44,488 nucleotides of DNA, from IMG/VR virus record IMGVR_UViG_3300035698_008371, positions 1 through 44,488 of that record; one strand, given 5' to 3'. Of this stretch, positions 13,161 through 21,761 are shown in pieces (positions within the stretch are counted from its first letter, which is position 1; each line of letters begins with the position of its first letter). The stretch comes from a virus. The position numbers and the translations under genes were made by a program. A model generated the notes under the pieces. The model was not told where the DNA came from and searched no databases. It worked only from the letters and a program-made list of their open reading frames with translations.

Positions 13161-13189
13161 ATTATACAACTATCTAACAACAATGTCAA
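13161..13189 (-). promoter_or_regulatory. consensus sigma70 promoter for the 168-aa protein
   Basis: TTGACA (13189-13184), 17-bp spacer, TATAAT (13166-13161). The leader then passes through the uvsW-end relic, whose TGG-AAG codons serve as ribosome site. Confidence 0.8.
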
Positions 13190-13208
13190 ATAGATTATTC
13201 TACTAATA

Positions 13209-14981
13209 TTATTGCCATAACCACACACTATTGCCACAATTCCAATATCGGTCATAGTTATTAACCTGCATATTTTTCCATTCGGTAAGTATAGGATCAA
13301 ACACAGTTAGTACGTTTGCAAGTTTGTGCTTTTGATACTTAATTCTATTTTCGAGTCCTATATAGTTATTTGTAGAGAAATATGAGTATCCGGGTACACT
13401 GTAATGAGACATAATAAACCCTAACTGTTTATACATGTTACCAGTGAACAAGCTTCTATCTGCATAGGAGATTACTCCGCCTGGATTGTATGTTTTGATA
13501 AAATGCGCAAACAACCTACTGGCGCCGCCTACTACAGTAGTGCCAGTATGTTGACTATATCTTAATAATTCCCATTCTACTTTTTTATTGTAACGGCTTT
13601 TGCCCATTGTCATTACAGCAACGATATTGTTATTATATTCTAGGGCAATATTTACTTTGCTGTTTACACTTCCTTGTATATGATGTGTGTTCAAAAACAA
13701 GTCACTGGCGGTATGCTCAATTTGTATTATCTTGCATTTTCTTGCATAATACTTGGCAGACATGCCCAACGATGATTGTATTATTGATTTAACAATAGCA
13801 TTATTAGTATACCAGTTGTCATCTATTATGTGTAACAATCGGTATCCGTTATGTTCGCACTCTTTGCTTTTATTTAAATGATAATATCGGTCCTTTCCGT
13901 GTAGCTCGCTGTGCCAATACACTCCGTTACATTCAATTGCAATTTTTTTAGATGGTACAACAATGTCTAACTCATATGGTCCGATGAGCTTTCTATCATT
14001 ATACAATATGTCTGCTGGATCAACGATAGATTCAACAAAAAGCCTAACTTGTTTTTCAAAAGTAGATACACTATTTGGATTGCATTTTCTACATAACGGG
14101 CTTGTACCATTTATAATACTGCGCTGAAACGTGTTGTTACATATATTGCACTTCCACATATAGTCAAGTGTGCTGCCTTTATATGCGTCTAGCTCAAACA
14201 ACGGCGACACGTCAGTAGTCACGCGATTGTGCAGATTTAGATAAAATTTCTCTCGATTGGTTGATTTAATTTTTTGAATTATATCCGGGTGTTTAAATGG
14301 GTTGTCTACTCCGTACTTTTTTAAATTGGTTTTGCGTATCTGCTGATCAACTCCTGGAATGTGTCTGGCATTAGTCACTCCGTATTTGTTAAGCAAACTA
14401 TTACGATGTGTTTGTAGGTGTTGTTGCTTATTAGCGTTCCATGTGTTGACTTGTTTAATTTTTACTTCTGGATGCTTAGACGGGTTGTCCACTCCGTACT
14501 TTTTTAAATTGGTTTTGCGTATCTGCTGATCAACTCCTGGAATGTGTCTGGCGTTAGTCACTCCATGCTTTTGCTCGATTGCAGTTTGTATCTTAACAGT
14601 GTTTTCAAACTGATTTTTAATGCCATATCTCTGCAAATTGGTTATAGTTCTGGTATGGTTAATTGCTTGTTGTCGACTGTTAGTATACTTACTCTTAGTG
14701 CTGCTTACTTTTTTAGCAGTGGAGTTTTTTGCACAATTGCAAATACTTGCTGGGCCACAATACACATATCCAACTGAAAAAGACCGAAACTTTACTTTAT
14801 TTTGTGGACATGTTTTGTCAGACTGGTACATAAAATTATAAAGTGTTTCGCCGTCTGACGGGTAACAATTAACAATGTTATCCCATAATCCTTGTGCTTT
14901 GAGAAACGCAATTACTCTTCTGCTGTTGTTGTTATATTCATTAAGTTTTGCAACAATAATGGTTTTTAACGACTTGCTCAT
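13209..14981 (-). CDS. free-standing homing endonuclease, VSR-like nuclease type, 590 aa
   Basis: Domains: Cys-rich N-terminal part (residues 58-86); repeated NLKKYGVDNPxKHP-type DNA-reading modules (about 115-240), with one segment duplicated almost exactly; zinc ribbon C278/C281/C297/C300; nuclease core with E309, YELDI (336-340) and IECNGVYWHS (349-358), the pattern of VSR-like EDxHD homing nucleases; and a C-terminal acyltransferase-like region (HHIQGSVNSKVNIALEY, GGVISYADRSLFTGNMY, LGF). Such genes spread by cutting DNA that lacks them. It starts four bases after uvsW. A second gene of the same type is at 35414-36937. Confidence 0.85.
   Translation of the reverse strand: MSKSLKTIIVAKLNEYNNNSRRVIAFLKAQGLWDNIVNCYPSDGETLYNFMYQSDKTCPQNKVKFRSFSVGYVYCGPASICNCAKNSTAKKVSSTKSKYTNSRQQAINHTRTITNLQRYGIKNQFENTVKIQTAIEQKHGVTNARHIPGVDQQIRKTNLKKYGVDNPSKHPEVKIKQVNTWNANKQQHLQTHRNSLLNKYGVTNARHIPGVDQQIRKTNLKKYGVDNPFKHPDIIQKIKSTNREKFYLNLHNRVTTDVSPLFELDAYKGSTLDYMWKCNICNNTFQRSIINGTSPLCRKCNPNSVSTFEKQVRLFVESIVDPADILYNDRKLIGPYELDIVVPSKKIAIECNGVYWHSELHGKDRYYHLNKSKECEHNGYRLLHIIDDNWYTNNAIVKSIIQSSLGMSAKYYARKCKIIQIEHTASDLFLNTHHIQGSVNSKVNIALEYNNNIVAVMTMGKSRYNKKVEWELLRYSQHTGTTVVGGASRLFAHFIKTYNPGGVISYADRSLFTGNMYKQLGFIMSHYSVPGYSYFSTNNYIGLENRIKYQKHKLANVLTVFDPILTEWKNMQVNNYDRYWNCGNSVWLWQ
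14308..14369 (-). repeat. internal duplication in the homing endonuclease, copy 1
   Basis: 62 bases identical to 14491-14552, with 11 further matching bases after one mismatch. It encodes the RHIPGVDQQIRKTNLKKYGV segment. Confidence 0.9.
14491..14552 (-). repeat. internal duplication in the homing endonuclease, copy 2
   Basis: Copy 183 bases from the first. Near-identity at DNA level, not only protein level, means the duplication is recent or is kept uniform by conversion. Confidence 0.9.
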
Positions 14982-14985
14982 TTAT

Positions 14986-16452
14986 TTATTTCTTCCAATC
15001 GATCTTTTGTATAGTAAAAGGATATTCGGCTTCGGTATAAAATTTCTTACGTTCTCTTAAATGTCGTTTAGCAAACTTGCATGTACTCGTTAGATCCCAT
15101 ATTTGTACAAAGTCTTTGTCCTTGGCTTTTCTAACACCTCTGCCAATACTTTGAATTACTCTTACAAAACTCTTTCCTGGTTCAAATAATACCAAGTTAA
15201 ATATGCGAGGTATATTGAGTCCTACCGCAGCTACTCCATATGTTGCAATAATAACTTCGTTAGTACCTTCGCGGATTGTGTCGTATGTTTCTTTGCGAGC
15301 CTTTACTTTAACAGCGCCACTTATAAAAGTGCTGTTAGGAATCAAGTCTCGCAATGCCTCGCCTGCTGCTATTCTATCTACAAGAATAAGAGTATTACCT
15401 GACTGAGACACAGTGTTCATTAACTTACCAATATAGGCTATCCTATCGGCGTCGGATGTTAAGTATTTTAATTCACTTTGGTAATTAGGATGTGCAACTA
15501 TGTCAATTAGCTGCAAGACATTTACATGACAATTTGAAATTACTCCTTTGTCTTGTAGTTCTTTAGCAGTAACTCGGCCTATTACCGGGCCTAAGCTAGC
15601 GTGAATTGCTTCAAATTCAAATCGTTCTTTAGGGATCGTGCCAGTTAACCCCCAGCGTATCGGTGCGTTACGTAAGTTTTGAGTTAGAAGATTTTTCAAA
15701 ACGTCCGCTTTTGAAGTATGACACTCGTCGACTATAACAGTTTGTACGTTTTCTAAAAACTCTGCCAAGCTTAATACTGCGGTGCCACTTTTGTGTTTTT
15801 TGTCAAGGATACTTAAACTTTGCCAAGTACAAATAGTATGTGTTTTTCCTAATTGTTTTCTGTCGCCAAAGTAGACTCCTACATCTAATCCGCAGTTAAT
15901 ATAATCTTCTTCGGTTTGTTCTACTAGACTCTTATTTGGAACAATAATTACACTCCTGCCTACGCTTTCAACAACTTTGCTTAGTGTCGAAGTAATAATG
16001 GTTTTTCCAGCCGATGTTGCAATTGCTTGTAAGCTCTGCGGATTAGCCAAGAAATTATTAATAGCAGTTACCTGGTGATCTTTTAATATAATTTCTTCCC
16101 CGGCAACAGGATGCCCTATTGGCCACCGTATTCCTTGATCTGCCCAATAGCGTTCTGTAACTGGTGTAAAATTAAACTGAACATGACGTCTGCGATCGTC
16201 GATGTCAGCAATCCTTACGTTATTTTTTTCAAGTATGGCTTGCACAATATCAAGGTGATTAACATACCCTGTACCGCTGATTCCAAAGAATGCTACTTTG
16301 CCATCCCATCTTCCTAGCTGAAATTGCGGCATATGCTTTGCATAAGGTACTTCAAACTTGAGTGCATTTGTTATCTCTCGACGTACATTGACTGCTAGTC
16401 CTTCTATTTTAAAATTTACTTCGTCTTCGATAATTAATTTACAAGTGGCCAT
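14986..16452 (-). CDS. uvsW: UvsW-type DNA/RNA helicase (SF2)
   Basis: 488 aa. In T4, UvsW rewinds and branch-migrates DNA, removes R-loops and switches replication from origin to recombination mode. The N-terminal DNA-binding domain (1-100, with MPQFQLGRWDGKVAFF) is typical. Motor motifs: I ATSAGKT (145-151), II DECH (242-245), III GLTGT (268-272), VI QSIGRGVRK (434-442). LKDHQVTAI (123-131) is the Q-like motif. Its start overlaps the 404-aa gene by 14 bases. In T4 uvsW adjoins uvsY; here a glycan gene block lies between them. Confidence 0.95.
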   Translation of the reverse strand: MATCKLIIEDEVNFKIEGLAVNVRREITNALKFEVPYAKHMPQFQLGRWDGKVAFFGISGTGYVNHLDIVQAILEKNNVRIADIDDRRRHVQFNFTPVTERYWADQGIRWPIGHPVAGEEIILKDHQVTAINNFLANPQSLQAIATSAGKTIITSTLSKVVESVGRSVIIVPNKSLVEQTEEDYINCGLDVGVYFGDRKQLGKTHTICTWQSLSILDKKHKSGTAVLSLAEFLENVQTVIVDECHTSKADVLKNLLTQNLRNAPIRWGLTGTIPKERFEFEAIHASLGPVIGRVTAKELQDKGVISNCHVNVLQLIDIVAHPNYQSELKYLTSDADRIAYIGKLMNTVSQSGNTLILVDRIAAGEALRDLIPNSTFISGAVKVKARKETYDTIREGTNEVIIATYGVAAVGLNIPRIFNLVLFEPGKSFVRVIQSIGRGVRKAKDKDFVQIWDLTSTCKFAKRHLRERKKFYTEAEYPFTIQKIDWKK

Positions 16453-17653
16453 TCATTCTCATATTCTTTTTAAACAAGCTCGGTGCTTTGTCGTGATGTG
16501 CGATCAGGTCACATGTTTTATTCATATAAAGATTAACATGCGAATGTGTTCGCGTTCCGGTTAATGTTAGTGCAGCAATTGGATTCCATTCTGCTGTAAT
16601 CAACAATTTAGGAAGTTTATTCTTATTAATATAAACAATTTTAGTGTGGTTGTCAACCCAATTATTTAATTTATTGTCTCGTACAAAGTGGTTTATATTA
16701 TACTTAATTTGAGCAGGTACTCTAAATAATACCGATTGCTGAGAAGCTGATATTATCGTAGAAAATGCTGCCACAGTGTCTGATACTTGTTGTAATGTGT
16801 TATCATCGTCGATTGCTACCAAGAGTGGAAATCTATCTAATTCTGTAAATGCCTCGGCAACATTTTTAAGAGAATATATTGCAGGGTCTATACTTATTTC
16901 AACATCGGGCCTGAGAGCAATCTTACTAATCAAGTCTCCGTTATCTTCCACATCAACTCTGTTAATGTTGTACCGACGCTTACGATCGGCTATCTTTATT
17001 AACGATGCAGTATTAATTTCACCAACTTCTGCAAGTATTAATTTGTTTACGGCAGGTACAATGTTGTTTTGTAAAGTTGCTGTTATAGTTGTTAAATATG
17101 TATCTTTGTTAGCAATAATAGATTCTATAAGATTATACTGTTCAAGTAGTATTGAATCTATTTCAAATTTTTTATTTTTAAAATATCCAATTACATCTTT
17201 AACTGTAGATTCGGTTAATCTAAAGTAGTGTACATTTGATCCTACTTCGTGATGGTACTCGATACTAAAACGAGTTGCAGATAATTTAATTATCATTGCA
17301 ACAGTTTTTTTAGAAAACGGAAATTTAATCTTCATCCATTTCCACGCAACATTTTGTCTCCGAATTAAGTTACTGGATTTTTTCTCATCTTCCTCAACAG
17401 AAGATACTATTGTTATACTTTTTGTACGATCGATTACTCTTAATGGGTACTGCAATTTGTCAACATATTGATTAACATCAAATTTAAATTGTGCGTGATG
17501 CTGTTGAATTTTTAATTTAACTAATTGATGTTGTCGATCACTAAGACTGACTCCTTTTTTTACCTGACAGGAAATGCTAGATAGTATATGACTATCTGCT
17601 GGATTGACTTCAAGAGAGTCAACTAATAAGTGCAATATATCTTCTACAAACAT
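16439..17653 (-). CDS. unidentified 404-aa protein co-transcribed with uvsW
   Basis: ATG 17653 is six bases after a TATAAT box, so the message is probably leaderless. The N-terminus (GVSLSDRQHQLVKLKIQQH) resembles the small helical module near the start of some phage primases or helicases; the middle has IKFPFSKKTVAMIIKLSATRFSIEY; the C-terminal half looks like a Rossmann-type fold (FPLLVAIDDDN, KIVYINKNKLPKLLI). No Walker motif is intact. It could be a degenerate helicase-like or recombination partner of UvsW given the coupling, but I do not recognise the family. Confidence 0.7.
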   Translation of the reverse strand: MFVEDILHLLVDSLEVNPADSHILSSISCQVKKGVSLSDRQHQLVKLKIQQHHAQFKFDVNQYVDKLQYPLRVIDRTKSITIVSSVEEDEKKSSNLIRRQNVAWKWMKIKFPFSKKTVAMIIKLSATRFSIEYHHEVGSNVHYFRLTESTVKDVIGYFKNKKFEIDSILLEQYNLIESIIANKDTYLTTITATLQNNIVPAVNKLILAEVGEINTASLIKIADRKRRYNINRVDVEDNGDLISKIALRPDVEISIDPAIYSLKNVAEAFTELDRFPLLVAIDDDNTLQQVSDTVAAFSTIISASQQSVLFRVPAQIKYNINHFVRDNKLNNWVDNHTKIVYINKNKLPKLLITAEWNPIAALTLTGTRTHSHVNLYMNKTCDLIAHHDKAPSLFKKNMRMNGHL

Positions 17654-17659
17654 AAATTA

Positions 17660-17687
17660 ATTATAACAGCTTACATGTATTTGTCAA
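17660..17687 (-). promoter_or_regulatory. sigma70 promoter of the 404-aa/uvsW unit, leaderless
   Basis: TTGACA (17687-17682), 16-bp spacer, TATAAT (17665-17660), six bases, ATG 17653. The -10 contains the stop codon of the upstream gene. Confidence 0.75.
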
Positions 17688-18515
17688 TCGAGCAAGCGGA
17701 ATGCCCTGTGCTATTTCTTCTGTTGTCCATTCAGTATATGCTAAATTGTTTACCCATTGCTGTCGTAAACTATACAAAGGAGTTTCAATACTCCGTAAGT
17801 TCTGTGACGACACGTCGGATGCCAGCGACGACGGTCCGACAATTGCAGGAACTCCGTTTAATATGCTATGTATACCGCAAGTACCGTTCCAGCTTATAGT
17901 AGTCCATATATTTTCAAACGATATATCATAGGTATCATACGTATTTTTTAATTTTTGAGGAAGTTGCCAATGTACATGTTTAAACAAGTGATCGAATTTT
18001 GCCACTGGACACCGCGGATGTGGTCTTATTAATATAGGCCGATCGGTAACAGCTCTTAAATTTATTATGGTATTCTGTATCCATGTGCTCATAGTTGGCT
18101 GTCCGTGCCATAGTAAACTTTTGTTGTGTTGCCCGCAAATTAGAATGTATTCGCCGTTTGTATTCCACGATTTAAATTCTAATCCAAGTAGTTTTGCACG
18201 AGTACTGTCATCTTTGGAAGATTTGACATATGCATGTTTGTCAACGCCATTAATGCCAACTTTCCACGTGGCATTTCTTTGTAATGTGCCAACTTCTAGT
18301 ATGACAACAGGTTTGTGCATTGATCTCGCAGTTTTCCAAATGCCATAATTACCAAGCATTCTGCCATTAAATAACACGCTCCATATAACGTCTACATCGC
18401 TATTACTGTCATTATAGACTACTTCGTGTCCAAGTAATTTGCATCCTTGGGCAAAGGCTTCGAATATCAGCGAGCTATTGAGCGCACCAAATTGTGTCCA
18501 TAGACTAAATTTCAT
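17661..18515 (-). CDS. capsule-synthesis-like glycosyltransferase (GT-B/KpsC-like), 284 aa
   Basis: Last gene of the glycan block. ILIRPHPR (161-168) and SWNGTCGIHSILNGVPAI (208-225) form the signature seen in capsule polysaccharide and CDP-glycerol/Kdo-type transferases (RxHP, then a small-residue loop ending in NG-PAI). The first half is a weaker Rossmann-like domain with WSVLFNGR. Probably acts in the cytoplasm on a sugar-nucleotide. Start overlaps the previous gene by 11 bases. Donor and acceptor cannot be told from sequence. Confidence 0.7.
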   Translation of the reverse strand: MKFSLWTQFGALNSSLIFEAFAQGCKLLGHEVVYNDSNSDVDVIWSVLFNGRMLGNYGIWKTARSMHKPVVILEVGTLQRNATWKVGINGVDKHAYVKSSKDDSTRAKLLGLEFKSWNTNGEYILICGQHNKSLLWHGQPTMSTWIQNTIINLRAVTDRPILIRPHPRCPVAKFDHLFKHVHWQLPQKLKNTYDTYDISFENIWTTISWNGTCGIHSILNGVPAIVGPSSLASDVSSQNLRSIETPLYSLRQQWVNNLAYTEWTTEEIAQGIPLARLTNTCKLL

Positions 18516-19353
18516 TCCAGTATTTTTCTGTTCGTGTTGTAATAATATCGCTCTTATTAGACTTTCCTTGAGTTTTACGATCGCCTTTTAGATGATCGAT
18601 CCATTGTCCTAATTTGCTATTAATTAGCGGATGCCCGCCTCCACCGCTTTTTGCAGAATTTAAATATATTTCTGCACTATAATCAAGTACATTAGGAGCA
18701 AGTATTTTCATCCGGTTTACAATGTAACCAAATACAAAACTATCGTGCCATTCAACTAATTTAAATATTCCGTTATTTGCATTTTCGTACATACATTTAA
18801 ATTCTCTAATAAATTCTTGGCAAACTGTATCATTTAAATTTAGCCCATAAAACCCGCACTCGGGCCAGGTTTGCGACCCTTTACCACGTCCTACATACGT
18901 AATCCAGCTAGTGTCCGGTAAACATTTCTTAAACTCGTTATAACTCCAATGGCTGTGTACAAATGTGTCTGCATCCATCCAGACACACCATCCTGTGCTA
19001 CGTTCACATGCATCAAACACTGCATATGTTTTATTAGCAAATCTCACAGCATCCCACTTAAATGATTTGTTCCAGTCAGCCCGACCACGGCGGGCAGAAT
19101 GATGACTAATATCACCGTTTGCATACGGAGTATCTTTCCAGCGTTGCTTAAATGCAGCTAACTGAATTAGAATTTGTGCATCTAGTATTTCTATCTGAGA
19201 AGGATCAGGATTATTTGGAACACAGGATTCGGCATATACTATTAATTTAATGCGTTTGTCTACGTTTGCTGCAAAGCTGTCTAGGAATCGCTGTCCATAA
19301 GCAGATAGCCCATCTGCGTGAAATGTTGTTACTACCGTAATATGTTCGATCAT
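18505..19353 (-). CDS. glycosyltransferase-like protein with DxD motif, 282 aa
   Basis: ATG 19353 overlaps the upstream stop as ATGA; an extension to GTG 19383 is not needed. Strand-turn start (IEHITVVTTFHADG) and WMDADTFVH (125-133) identify a GT-A-like nucleotide-sugar fold with metal-binding DAD at 127-129. RGRADWNKSFKWDAVRFAN before it and a GGGGHPLINSKLGQWIDH tail are distinctive. I recall similar proteins in aquatic phages. Substrate unknown. Confidence 0.75.
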   Translation of the reverse strand: MIEHITVVTTFHADGLSAYGQRFLDSFAANVDKRIKLIVYAESCVPNNPDPSQIEILDAQILIQLAAFKQRWKDTPYANGDISHHSARRGRADWNKSFKWDAVRFANKTYAVFDACERSTGWCVWMDADTFVHSHWSYNEFKKCLPDTSWITYVGRGKGSQTWPECGFYGLNLNDTVCQEFIREFKCMYENANNGIFKLVEWHDSFVFGYIVNRMKILAPNVLDYSAEIYLNSAKSGGGGHPLINSKLGQWIDHLKGDRKTQGKSNKSDIITTRTEKYWNEI

Positions 19354-20282
19354 TTTAGTGCCCACTTTCTTAGATGAGTCCACGCGCTACCGTCTTTTAG
19401 CTCGTCTAGTGTCCAGTGCATCTGTGCCATCTGTTGTATCCATAGTTCTCTGTCAAATTCTTTTAAATTTTCAATTTCTGAAATGTAATGCTGAGATACA
19501 ATTGCTGCCTGACTACGGTTAGGATCGAGTACAATTACTGGAATTCCTTCAATAGCTGCTGCCACTGCAGGGCTACTATTAAAGGTTATTACGCAATATG
19601 CATTTAAAAAATCTGTTAATATATCTTCGTTGCAACTAATTTTAACATTAGGAAATTTATAGTTTTTTAAATTTTTCTTATGAATAAGTATATTTTTGTC
19701 ACCTGGATGAAATCTAACTATAATTTTTCGTTGACTGTGTTGACGAACTTGATGGATGGTTTTTGTTATCCACTTTATTAGATCCAATCCCGACATACTC
19801 CAGCCGCCATCGCGCTGACAACATATTAAAATGTTAGTTCCGAGAGATTTCCAAGGTTTTAACTTTATATTAAGTCTTGATTGTATTAAATTCCATCTTT
19901 TTGGATCGGGTACACTATTACAGTATTCTCCAGTGTTTGGAAAAACTCCATCATAGCTGTACCGCAGAAACTTATTTAAATTTCCTTTGTCGGCATACAA
20001 AAATAAATTGCTATCTACAATAATACTACGTTTTTTTTGTGCATGTTGTGTATCAAATACTGCTTTTCTTAATTGTAAATGTTGAGAATTTTTACTGTTA
20101 TTATGTACAAATCCCTGTATTACTGCTACATCGGCATTGATTAAATTATAATCAGAAACTACATGCCCAATGTCACCTAGTTTTTTTACACCTTCGATAA
20201 AATTGGTAATTATTAACGGTTTCTCGATATTGGTATTTTGTGACGGAATGCCCTTTAAATAAGATGCCACGGTCAATTTCAT
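19350..20282 (-). CDS. capsule-synthesis-like glycosyltransferase (GT-B/KpsC-like), 310 aa
   Basis: ATG 20282 by ATGA overlap with the gene before it. IIVRFHPGD (187-195) and CVITFNSSPAVAAAIEGIPVI (230-250) give the same signature as the 284-aa and 269-aa proteins of this block, and the three are probably distant paralogues. N-terminal half has SYLKGIPSQN and VIQGFVH blocks. Likely transfers a sugar or sugar-phosphate; specificity unknown. Confidence 0.7.
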   Translation of the reverse strand: MKLTVASYLKGIPSQNTNIEKPLIITNFIEGVKKLGDIGHVVSDYNLINADVAVIQGFVHNNSKNSQHLQLRKAVFDTQHAQKKRSIIVDSNLFLYADKGNLNKFLRYSYDGVFPNTGEYCNSVPDPKRWNLIQSRLNIKLKPWKSLGTNILICCQRDGGWSMSGLDLIKWITKTIHQVRQHSQRKIIVRFHPGDKNILIHKKNLKNYKFPNVKISCNEDILTDFLNAYCVITFNSSPAVAAAIEGIPVIVLDPNRSQAAIVSQHYISEIENLKEFDRELWIQQMAQMHWTLDELKDGSAWTHLRKWALK

Positions 20283-21088
20283 ATTTGCATATCCTGTAAT
20301 ATTCTCCATGCTGTACCATTGTTCATTTCTTCTTGGCTGAATTGCGAATAAGACAAATGCATTAAAAACATATATACCTGAGAACGAGAAGGAATTTTTG
20401 GAGTTTCAATATTAAGTAAGTTAGTTTCGCATATTAGTTGGGCAGCGTTTGGGCCTAGTGTGATAGCCGGTTTGCCTTCCATTAATGCTTCGGTAGCTGC
20501 AATACTATTATAGGTGATCAAGCAATGTACATCATCGGAAAGTGCTTGCTGAATAGTACTAGTGCTAATACGATCTCGTCTAATTGGTTTTAATCTAATT
20601 TCGATAGGACGATCTGTTAATGTAACTAATTGCCTAACTACTCTATTAGTCCATTCTTTTGCGTTACCTTGTCCAAATAAACTCATAACCTTGTCGCTTG
20701 GCGGACATATTAGTATCTTACGTCCAGGAGTAAATGGTTTATAAATTTCAGTAAATGTTTTTTTTAATTGAATTTCAAATCGGTCTGTAGGTAGTTTTAT
20801 TAAAGTATTTATATTTTGAAGAGCGTTATATGTTATCCGATGCCATATTTTATTTTTGTTGTTTCCAAAATAGCCAGTATCTATAGCAAAGAACGAGTAA
20901 TTAGTTTTCCAGCACAATTTAATAGCTCGTTGGCTTGCACCGCCGAGTCCACGTATAACCATTGTATTATTAATAAGAGTATTTTGTTCCCACATTGGGG
21001 TTGTTTCGCAAATTCCTCGTATAAAGCTACTTAAATAAGGATCGTAGTGTTCACTTTCTGTACTAGTAATAGTTGCTACTTTATTCAT
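20279..21088 (-). CDS. capsule-synthesis-like protein (KpsC/S-like), 269 aa
   Basis: IEIRLKP (162-168) replaces the usual RxHP, and ITYNSIAATEALMEGKPAI (191-209) keeps the loop signature. The third of the related trio in this block. Overlaps the upstream gene by 8 bases. The His of the RxHP motif is Lys here, so activity may differ. Confidence 0.65.
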   Translation of the reverse strand: MNKVATITSTESEHYDPYLSSFIRGICETTPMWEQNTLINNTMVIRGLGGASQRAIKLCWKTNYSFFAIDTGYFGNNKNKIWHRITYNALQNINTLIKLPTDRFEIQLKKTFTEIYKPFTPGRKILICPPSDKVMSLFGQGNAKEWTNRVVRQLVTLTDRPIEIRLKPIRRDRISTSTIQQALSDDVHCLITYNSIAATEALMEGKPAITLGPNAAQLICETNLLNIETPKIPSRSQVYMFLMHLSYSQFSQEEMNNGTAWRILQDMQI

Positions 21089-21761
21089 TCATCATAGCAT
21101 GTAGTTCTGCTTTCCATTCGCGGTGATATTCGCAATTTCTATAATTTTCAAAATACGGACCGCCTTCGGTGTAATGTATTAACTTAGGCTTGCCGTCAGT
21201 TGGTTCTTTGTACACCCCAACTAACCAATTCCACTCATGACTAATTTCTCCAATTTCGTTATCGTTAAGCCAACTAAACCGGTGTAGGTACGCGCCGTTG
21301 ATTTCTGGGTTGTTTACCATATCTTGCGTTAATACAGCATTGCTAGGGTGAGCACAATTAATTAACATTACACTACTCCAATTTTTACGAGGATATACTG
21401 TCTGTACTTGCCCGTCCATTTTAATTCCTTCTTTAGGAGTATAGTCGTGCTTTGCACACATAACAGCATATTTGTCGTCTGCTTGATCAAATAATTCTTT
21501 AATGTCGTTTAATAAAATTACGTCGCAATCTATAAATAATGCCCATCCTTTAAAATTACAAAGTTCAGGCACAAGAAATCTAGTAAATGTGAATTCGGTA
21601 CTTGCTAAAGCATCAGGGTACCTCGAATACCAACCTGCTGATCTAAGATCTTTTTGTATTAATGGTTTTATTTCAGCAGCAGGTTGCTTGTTAATTATAC
21701 TGTGTTTGCATACTTGGTATGCAATGTCTTCTCGCGAGTCGTATCCTACAAATATTTTCAT
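21081..21761 (-). CDS. glycosyltransferase, GT-A (GT8-like), 226 aa
   Basis: Opens with MKIFVGYDSREDIAYQVC, typical of phage-borne and bacterial GT8-like enzymes. ASTEFTFTRFLVPEL (53-67) and ALFIDCDVILL (74-84) contain the DCD metal site at 78-80; NWSSVMLINC and a LIHYTEGGPYF end fit the family. Likely a sugar-nucleotide transferase decorating a polysaccharide, protein or DNA. Starts by ATGA overlap. Confidence 0.8.
   Translation of the reverse strand: MKIFVGYDSREDIAYQVCKHSIINKQPAAEIKPLIQKDLRSAGWYSRYPDALASTEFTFTRFLVPELCNFKGWALFIDCDVILLNDIKELFDQADDKYAVMCAKHDYTPKEGIKMDGQVQTVYPRKNWSSVMLINCAHPSNAVLTQDMVNNPEINGAYLHRFSWLNDNEIGEISHEWNWLVGVYKEPTDGKPKLIHYTEGGPYFENYRNCEYHREWKAELHAMMNE

Noticed and set aside
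16776-17228. 150-codon plus-strand frame inside the 404-aa gene
   Set aside because: Serine/leucine-rich composition typical of an antisense shadow; no start signals.
17630-17931. Plus-strand open frames opposite the glycan and 404-aa genes
   Set aside because: They are antisense to well-supported genes, without promoters or ribosome sites.
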